Positions 1-4,292 of a stretch of DNA of 8,376 nt are shown here, one piece after another (the stretch's first letter is position 1; each line of letters begins with the position of its first letter). The stretch is from DATEPR01 sp036269975 (lineage in GTDB: Bacteria; Actinomycetota; Actinomycetes; Mycobacteriales; Pseudonocardiaceae). The stretch spans positions 1-8,376 of the forward strand of contig DATBDL010000081.1 in the NCBI GenBank assembly GCA_036269975.1, read 5' to 3'. Position numbers and translations under genes: made by a program. The notes beneath the pieces are model-generated. The model was not told the origin of the DNA. It saw only the letters and a program-made list of their open reading frames with translations, and searched no databases.

Positions 1-86
1 AAGAACAACTCCGGGCCGCCGGTGCCGAACTGGTGCTGCCCGACCTGACCGGATTCGCGGACTGGCTGGCCACCGCATCGATCTAG
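1..86 (+). CDS. C-terminal fragment of a probable HAD-family hydrolase (5' end outside window)
   Basis: An open frame with codons starting at position 3 runs into the window and ends at a TAG at 84-86, leaving 27 readable residues. Third codon positions are mostly G or C, which separates this frame from the other two. The residues read EQLRAAGAELVLPDLTGF followed by a short amphipathic end. The pattern LxxxGAxLVxPDLxxF is typical of the extreme C-terminus of haloacid-dehalogenase-like phosphatases, in the final strand-helix element after the cap and core domains. No catalytic residue (the DxD motif, Lys, or acidic pair) lies in the visible part, so the family call is an inference from a short tail and could be wrong. 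The gene points toward the cold-shock gene, but 188 bp with its own promoter-like box separates them, so they are probably separate transcription units. Confidence 0.5.
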   Translation, partial: EQLRAAGAELVLPDLTGFADWLATASI

Positions 87-165
87 CGACCGGTGGCATT
101 GCGCCAGCCGGGTCCGATCGACGGGGGGTCGGCGTAAGCGACGTGTTTTCCACGCGTTGAATCGC

Positions 166-171
166 TAGGCT
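166..171 (+). promoter_or_regulatory. -10-like box for the cold-shock gene
   Basis: TAGGCT fits the actinobacterial TANNNT -10 pattern. No convincing -35 hexamer lies 16-18 nt upstream (the best is the T-rich stretch around 144-149). If used, transcription would start near 178-179, exactly where the perfect inverted repeat begins, giving a leader of about 96 nt. This rests on a short motif only. Confidence 0.3.
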
Positions 172-178
172 GACGGGT

Positions 179-206
179 ACGCGTCCTGGGCACGCCCAGG
201 ACGCGT
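179..206. repeat. Perfect 13-bp inverted repeat in the leader upstream of the cold-shock gene
   Basis: ACGCGTCCTGGGC at 179-191 is matched exactly by its reverse complement at 194-206, with only two bases between. As RNA this would be a GC-rich stem of about 12 bp closed by a CACG tetraloop. As DNA it is a near-perfect 28-bp palindrome. It lies 69 bp before the cold-shock start codon and 92 bp after the preceding stop codon. No T-tract follows. It may be an operator, a 5' mRNA-stabilising or thermoresponsive hairpin, or a U-less terminator of the upstream gene. The position just after a -10-like box favours the first two. Confidence 0.7.
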
Positions 207-263
207 TCGTTGTGCCGGGCAAGGGAGCCCACCCATGGGTGCCGGTACGACGGTGTGGCTACC

Positions 264-268
264 AGGAG
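264..268 (+). promoter_or_regulatory. Ribosome binding site that sets the cold-shock gene start
   Basis: AGGAG lies 6 nt before the GTG at 275. It favours this start over the in-frame ATG at 212, which would add 21 residues unlike any cold-shock protein, and over the GTG at 284, which is too far away. Confidence 0.7.
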
Positions 269-274
269 AGAACG

Positions 275-670
275 GTGAGAGCGGTGCCGACCGGCAGGGT
301 GAAGTGGTACGACGCGGAGAAGGGGTTCGGCTTTGTCACCCAGGACGGTGGCGAGGACGTCTATGTGCGTGCCTCCGCACTGCCCGCCGGCGTCCAGACC
401 CTGAAAGCCGGTCAACGCATCGAGTTCGGCATGGCGGAAGGCAGGCGCGGCCCGCAGGCGCTGTCGGTGAAACTGCTCGACCCGCCGCCGTCGGTGGTCG
501 AGGCGCGGCGTCGCCCGGCCGAGGAACTGCACGGCCTGATCGAGGACATGATCAAGATGCTGGAGAGCCAGGTCCAGCCCGATCTGCGTCGTGGCCGCTA
601 CCCGGACCGCAAGATGACCAAGCGGATCGGCGAGGTCGTGCGGGCGGTGGCGAAGGAACTCGACCCGTAA
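275..670 (+). CDS. cspB: Cold-shock-domain protein, CspB (Rv0871) type with C-terminal extension
   Basis: The 131-residue product binds single-stranded RNA or DNA and probably acts as a cytoplasmic RNA chaperone. Residues 5-70 form a cold-shock OB fold. Visible elements are GRVKWYD (7-13), RNP1 as KGFGFV (16-21) and RNP2 as DVYVRAS (28-34), where the usual DVFVH is altered: Tyr replaces the second aromatic and Arg the His. Classical Csps stop at about 67 residues. This one continues through a Pro-rich linker near 72-75 into a charged, helical tail ending at 131, with the segment LRRGRYPDRK inside it. The same architecture and strong similarity are what I recall for M. tuberculosis Rv0871 (CspB, about 135 aa). 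GTG at 275 is chosen because of the AGGAG 6 nt upstream. The stop lies only 7 bp from the convergent DUF2771 gene. The function of the tail is unknown; it could mediate dimerisation or a protein contact. Confidence 0.93.
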   Translation: MRAVPTGRVKWYDAEKGFGFVTQDGGEDVYVRASALPAGVQTLKAGQRIEFGMAEGRRGPQALSVKLLDPPPSVVEARRRPAEELHGLIEDMIKMLESQVQPDLRRGRYPDRKMTKRIGEVVRAVAKELDP

Positions 671-677
671 CCGGGCC

Positions 678-1226
678 TCACGGGGCCGCCTGGCACAGGT
701 TGTCGCCCAGTTTCGGCAGTTCCGGCTGCTGGCCGGCGGGCGGTGTCGCGACGAGCGACCACACGCCGGAGTTGGCGAACGTCACGTCCTGGGCGTTCGT
801 GCTGGCGCCCAGCACCGCCGCCACCTGGTAGACCTCGACCAACACCAACACCTCGCCCCGCGGCGGCGTGACGGTGTAGGTGAGTTGGCCGCCGCCGGTG
901 AACACCGTCGAGCAGGCCACGTACTCCTTGCCCTGTCCGTCCCGGTACCGCGCGGCGACCTGCCAGGGCGTCTTTTCGAAGGCCGCCGGTGCCTTGACCT
1001 GCACGACGGCGCCCGGCGCCACGGTCAGGAACACCGGCGGATTCGCGTGCGCCAGGCAGTTCTTGAGCTGTGCGTCGCAGTACTGGAGCGGTGCGCCTGC
1101 CACGCTGTGCCCGCCGCTGGCGAAGGTCACGTCCGGGGGCGCCGGGACCGACAGGGCTGACGACGAGCAACCGGACAGCACCGACAGACCGGCAACGGCC
1201 GTGATCACCAACACCAGTCGACGCAC
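678..1226 (-). CDS. DUF2771-type secreted lipoprotein
   Basis: The 182-residue product begins MRRLVLVITAVAGL and has a lipobox LSGC with Cys20 as the predicted lipidated residue, so it should be anchored on the outer face of the membrane. The mature part has four further cysteines (50, 57, 105, 178), which could form two disulfides, with a CX6C pair near the N-terminus. The segment YCDAQLKNC, the PPRGEVLVLVEV strand and the C-terminal LGDNLCQ fit the DUF2771 family, represented in M. tuberculosis by Rv0875c as I recall it. No enzymatic motif is visible and the biochemical role is unknown. The start is the GTG at 1226, 10 nt after the MFS stop. Upstream in-frame codons would place an Arg/Pro/Thr-rich stretch before the signal peptide and are rejected. 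The SD is weak (GTAGG), so translation is probably coupled to the MFS gene. The pairing suggests a functional link with that transporter. Confidence 0.85.
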   Translation of the reverse strand: MRRLVLVITAVAGLSVLSGCSSSALSVPAPPDVTFASGGHSVAGAPLQYCDAQLKNCLAHANPPVFLTVAPGAVVQVKAPAAFEKTPWQVAARYRDGQGKEYVACSTVFTGGGQLTYTVTPPRGEVLVLVEVYQVAAVLGASTNAQDVTFANSGVWSLVATPPAGQQPELPKLGDNLCQAAP

Positions 1227-1236
1227 GGAGGACAAC

Positions 1237-3129
1237 CTACGACGTGTGGTCGGCCGGGCCGTACGTGCGGTCGGTCCAGTCGTGCTCGGGCCGGTCGGTC
1301 CGCTCGGTGGGCATCGCCTTGGTGGCGACGCGGGTCGTGCCGTCGTCGGCACCGCTGCGGGAGCGGCCGCGGCCCGGCAGGGAAATGTTGGGCCGGGTCG
1401 GGCGCCAGCCGTCGCTCAGCGCCGGCAGCAGCGACCTGCCCTGCCTGGTCAGCGTGGTCTGCGCGAGGCCGAATGCCAGCAGCACCGACACCACGGTGAA
1501 ACCGACCCAGAACTCGGTGGGCAACAGCACGCCGAGCGCGCCGCCGAGCACCCAGGCGAGTTGCAGGATCGTCTCTGACCGGCCGAAGGCGGACGCGCGG
1601 GACGCGTCCGGCAGGTCGTTCTGGATGGTCGCGTCCAGGCTGATCTTGGCCAGCCCGCTGGCCACGGCCGCGATCAACGCCGCGATCGCCGCCGTGGTGA
1701 CGCTGCCGGTGATCGCGGCGAACACGCCGCCGGCCAGCGCGCCGGCGAGGCAGGCGATGATCACCTGGTCCGGCTTGCCGAAGTGCAACCGCGCACCGAC
1801 CATGTTGCCGACGAAACTGCCGACCCCGGCCGCGCCACCGACCAGGCCGAGCAGCAGCAACTGCTTGCCGGGCGAGTGTTCCTCAAGCGACTTGATCACG
1901 AATGCCGGGAACAGCATCAGGAAACCGGTCATGACCCGGATGCTTCCGTTGCCCCACAAGCCGACCACGACGTGCCGGCCCATCGGCTGCCGCTTCGGCC
2001 GCCTCGGCTCGGCACGCAGCGACGCGGGCACCTCGCCCTCCGTCACCTCGACCCAGGCCGGAATCCGCAGGCACAGCACGGCATCCGCGACGCACAGCAC
2101 GGCCGTGAACCACAGCGCGCCCGGCGAGCCGAACATCTTCGCCGCACCGGCACCGAAGGCGCCGAAGACCGTGCCGGCTGCGAGGCCGAACACGGCGAGC
2201 CGGGCGTTGGTCTTGGACAGCGTGATGCCGGACGGCAGCACGCGTGGCGTGACGGCGGCCTTCAGCACGTCGAACGACTTGGACAGCACCAGCGTGCCCA
2301 AAGCAGCGGGATACAGCAGCCAGTCGTTGAAGTGCAGGGCCATCACCACGGACAGCAGGCCCTGCCCGGCACACGACATCGCCAGCGCGATCCGCCTGCC
2401 GCGCTGTACCCGGTCCAGCATCGGACCGATCACCGGCGCGATCAACGCGAACGGGGCCACCGTGATCAACAGGTAGAGCGCGACCTTGGTCCTGCTCTCG
2501 GCGGTGGCCGCCGAGAAGAACAAGGTATTGGCCAGCCCGACCGCCATCGTCGCCGACGACGCGTAGTTCAGCATCACGGCGTAGGTCAGGGACGTCAGGC
2601 CGGACTCGTGCGCGCCGTCCGCCTGCGCTGCTCGCCGGAAAGCGGCGACGGCCTGCTGGGTGAGCTGCTTGCCGCGGTACGCGGCCACCCGCGTCACGGT
2701 GATCTTCCTCGGCGGCTGTGGTGCCTGTTGCGTCGGCGGCTCGGCGTCCGGCGGCCTCCGCGCACCCGCAGGCGGCGGGGCCACGAACTCGGTCCGCGCG
2801 GTCGGCGGTGGCGCATTCGGCGGTGGCGGGTTGTATGCCTCGTCCCGCTGCCAGTCGTACGGCTGGTCACGGCGGGGCCGGGGCTGCGCCTGCGGTCGTC
2901 GTTGCTGCGGTTCGTCCGGCGGGTAGCCGTCCGGCCGGTACGTCGTGCGCGGCGGGGGCGGCGTCGACTGCCAACCCGACCGGCCGCCCTGCGGCGCGTG
3001 GTAAGGCCGTGGTGGCACGCTGGCCGGCGGATCGGGGGGTGGGGTGACCCGTTTGCGGCTGCCAGCGCTCCAACCGGGACGACCGCGGCGGCCATCCTCC
3101 GGCTGGTCGTGCGAACTGGAGCGGATCAC
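1237..3129 (-). CDS. MFS-type 12-helix membrane transporter with long Pro-rich N-terminal tail
   Basis: The 630-residue product has three parts. Residues 1 to about 145 are rich in Pro, Arg, Gln and Tyr and lack hydrophobic segments, suggesting a disordered cytoplasmic tail. Residues about 180-557 hold twelve hydrophobic stretches typical of the major facilitator superfamily. A motif-A-like loop GPMLDRVQRGRR lies at about 235-246 between helices 2 and 3, with a charged loop (WVEVTEGEVP to KRQPMG) midway. Residues about 560-630 form a charged C-terminal tail rich in Arg, Thr and Asp. The substrate cannot be predicted. It resembles the uncharacterised M. tuberculosis membrane protein Rv0876c as I recall it. 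The start is uncertain: GTG at 3129 has AGGA 7 nt upstream, whereas GTG at 3147 would add six residues with a poorer SD. The gene ends 10 nt before the DUF2771 lipoprotein, implying an operon, and is transcribed divergently from the DUF3027 gene. Confidence 0.88.
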   Translation of the reverse strand: MIRSSSHDQPEDGRRGRPGWSAGSRKRVTPPPDPPASVPPRPYHAPQGGRSGWQSTPPPPRTTYRPDGYPPDEPQQRRPQAQPRPRRDQPYDWQRDEAYNPPPPNAPPPTARTEFVAPPPAGARRPPDAEPPTQQAPQPPRKITVTRVAAYRGKQLTQQAVAAFRRAAQADGAHESGLTSLTYAVMLNYASSATMAVGLANTLFFSAATAESRTKVALYLLITVAPFALIAPVIGPMLDRVQRGRRIALAMSCAGQGLLSVVMALHFNDWLLYPAALGTLVLSKSFDVLKAAVTPRVLPSGITLSKTNARLAVFGLAAGTVFGAFGAGAAKMFGSPGALWFTAVLCVADAVLCLRIPAWVEVTEGEVPASLRAEPRRPKRQPMGRHVVVGLWGNGSIRVMTGFLMLFPAFVIKSLEEHSPGKQLLLLGLVGGAAGVGSFVGNMVGARLHFGKPDQVIIACLAGALAGGVFAAITGSVTTAAIAALIAAVASGLAKISLDATIQNDLPDASRASAFGRSETILQLAWVLGGALGVLLPTEFWVGFTVVSVLLAFGLAQTTLTRQGRSLLPALSDGWRPTRPNISLPGRGRSRSGADDGTTRVATKAMPTERTDRPEHDWTDRTYGPADHTS

Positions 3130-3136
3130 CTCTCCA

Positions 3137-3140
3137 TCCT
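3137..3140 (-). promoter_or_regulatory. Ribosome binding site favouring the MFS start at 3129
   Basis: Read on the minus strand, AGGA is followed by TGGAGAG and then GTG, a 7-nt spacing. The alternative GTG at 3147 has only CGGA at 2 nt spacing, so the inner start is preferred. Confidence 0.5.
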
Positions 3141-3202
3141 GCCTCACTCCGATCGCGACTCGGGCGAATTTGCCAGGGCAGATCGTGGTCAGAGCACAGA
3201 TT

Positions 3203-3249
3203 CACCCGACTACACAGGGTAGGCCCCGTGTGAGCGGCGTAGTCGGGTG
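3203..3249. repeat. Nested inverted repeat in the divergent promoter region
   Basis: An outer perfect 11-bp inverted repeat has CACCCGACTAC at 3203-3213 and GTAGTCGGGTG at 3239-3249. Inside it lies ACACAGGG (3212-3219) opposed to CCCCGTGT (3224-3231), with one mismatch and a TAGG loop. The two arms overlap by two bases on the left, so the inner and outer stems are partly alternative. The element sits 73 bp upstream of the MFS start and 57 bp upstream of the DUF3027 start, placing it to act as an operator for either or both genes. No regulator gene is in the window. Confidence 0.65.
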
Positions 3250-3292
3250 GCCAGTCCGACGGCCAGGTTCGCCGGCTGCCGAAGCCGTGCGG

Positions 3293-3298
3293 CACAAT
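3293..3298 (+). promoter_or_regulatory. -10-like box for the DUF3027 operon (possible leaderless transcript)
   Basis: CACAAT matches TATAAT at four of six bases, including the key A2 and T6. It ends 8 nt before the GTG at 3307, the distance expected if transcription starts at the start codon. No SD sequence lies between them. No clear -35 hexamer is visible. Confidence 0.4.
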
Positions 3299-3306
3299 CA
3301 TTACCC

Positions 3307-4284
3307 GTGACACCCACGCCGAACAGCGCGGTTCCCGGTATCGAGCCGGACCCCGTGCTCGCTGCCGCCGTCGACCTCGCGTACGCCGCAGCGACCGAGG
3401 AGGCCGGCCCCGAGCCGGTCGGCCGGCACGTCGGCGTCGAACCGGAGACCGGCGGCGCGGCGACCCACCTCTTCGAGACGAACCTGGCGGGCTATCAGGG
3501 CTGGCGCTGGGCGGTCACGGTGGCGTCGGCCGGACCCGGCACGTCGGTGACGGTCAGCGAGGTCGTCCTGCTGCCCGGCCCCGAGGCGCTGGTCGCGCCG
3601 GAGTGGGTGCCGTGGCAGCAGCGGGTGCAGGCCGGTGACCTGGGGGTCGGCGACCTGATGCCGACGGCGCTCGACGATCCCAGGCTGGTGCCGGCGTACC
3701 TGGAGTCCGACGATCCGGCGATCGAGGACGTGGCCACGGACGTCGGCCTGGGCCGGGTCCGGGTGATGTCCCGCTTCGGCCGGCTCGACTCGGCGGAACG
3801 GTGGCACACGGGCCAGTTCGGCCCACACAGCGACATGGCACGAAGCGCACCGCACCGCTGCGGCCGCTGTGGCTTCTATCTGCCGTTGGACGGCTCGCTG
3901 CGAGCGGCGTTCGGCGTGTGCGGCAACGAGCTGTCGCCGGCGGACGGGCATGCGGTGCACGTCGAATACGGCTGCGGCGCACACTCCGAGATCGAGTTGG
4001 AGCTGGTGTCGCCGATCCCGGTGGTGGACCTCGTCTACGACGACACCACCATGGACCTCGAGCTCGTGAACGCAGCCGAGCCCGAGCCGATCGAGCGGAT
4101 CGCGGCGACGCCCGAGCCGATCGCTTCGACCGAGCCGGTCGTGGAGCTGGACCCCGCGGAGCTGATCGAGACGGCCCCGGAGGCCGTCGCGGAGCCGGTC
4201 GTCGAGGAGCCGGTCGTCGAGCCGGTGATGGAGGACGATCCCGTCGTCGCCGAGTTGCCCGCGCCGCCGGTGGAAGGCGACTGA
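3307..4284 (+). CDS. DUF3027-type protein with four-cysteine motif and acidic tail
   Basis: The 325-residue product has no signal peptide or membrane segment and should be cytoplasmic. Residues 1 to about 160 contain VLAAAVDLAYAAA (conserved N-terminal helix) and GYQGWRWAVTVA. Residues 185-223 hold HRCGRCGFYLPL, FGVCGNELSP and YGCGAHSE, giving Cys185, Cys188, Cys205 and Cys223 (CX2C-X16-C-X17-C), a likely zinc-binding site, with His184 and His226 nearby. This block matches what I recall of the DUF3027 family (M. tuberculosis Rv0877). From about residue 250 the protein becomes an acidic Pro/Glu/Val-rich tail with repeated EPVVE and EPI units, probably disordered. The biochemical role is unknown. 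GTG at 3307 is preferred over GTG at 3247, because the extra 20 residues are unconserved in style and a -10-like box overlaps them. It is followed after 8 nt by the sacsin-like gene, so the two are probably one operon. Confidence 0.87.
   Translation: MTPTPNSAVPGIEPDPVLAAAVDLAYAAATEEAGPEPVGRHVGVEPETGGAATHLFETNLAGYQGWRWAVTVASAGPGTSVTVSEVVLLPGPEALVAPEWVPWQQRVQAGDLGVGDLMPTALDDPRLVPAYLESDDPAIEDVATDVGLGRVRVMSRFGRLDSAERWHTGQFGPHSDMARSAPHRCGRCGFYLPLDGSLRAAFGVCGNELSPADGHAVHVEYGCGAHSEIELELVSPIPVVDLVYDDTTMDLELVNAAEPEPIERIAATPEPIASTEPVVELDPAELIETAPEAVAEPVVEEPVVEPVMEDDPVVAELPAPPVEGD
4192..4221 (+). repeat. Tandem duplication of a 15-bp unit inside the DUF3027 acidic tail
   Basis: GAGCCGGTCGTCGAG occurs twice back to back (4192-4206 and 4207-4221) and encodes EPVVE twice. 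A one-base variant lies at 4132-4146, and a diverged copy overlaps the second unit from 4219. A 13-bp exact repeat (CCCGAGCCGATCG) also occurs at 4081 and 4111. The tail therefore looks built by slippage of short in-frame units and may vary in length between strains. Confidence 0.75.
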
Positions 4285-4292
4285 AGCCCGAT

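Noticed and set aside
212..274. Earlier ATG start for the cold-shock gene
   Set aside because: The 21 extra residues do not resemble cold-shock proteins, there is no SD before 212, and a good AGGAG precedes the GTG at 275.
83..532. Minus-strand open frame over the cold-shock leader and N-terminus
   Set aside because: It overlaps the strongly conserved cold-shock domain and has no family-like features.
664..684. Possible bidirectional terminator at the csp/DUF2771 junction
   Set aside because: Only a 5-bp CCCGT/ACGGG pairing with an 11-nt loop and no T-tract; too weak to call.
1783..3222. 479-codon plus-strand open frame opposite the MFS gene
   Set aside because: The translation is Arg/His/Gln/Gly-rich without any family pattern, and the minus strand encodes twelve clear membrane helices. 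It is a GC-bias shadow.
3801..4292. In-frame upstream extension of the sacsin-like gene by 164 codons
   Set aside because: It overlaps the DUF3027 gene in another frame, reads as an Arg/Gly/Ala-rich shadow typical of out-of-frame GC-rich DNA, and the ATPase domain begins naturally just after ATG 4293.
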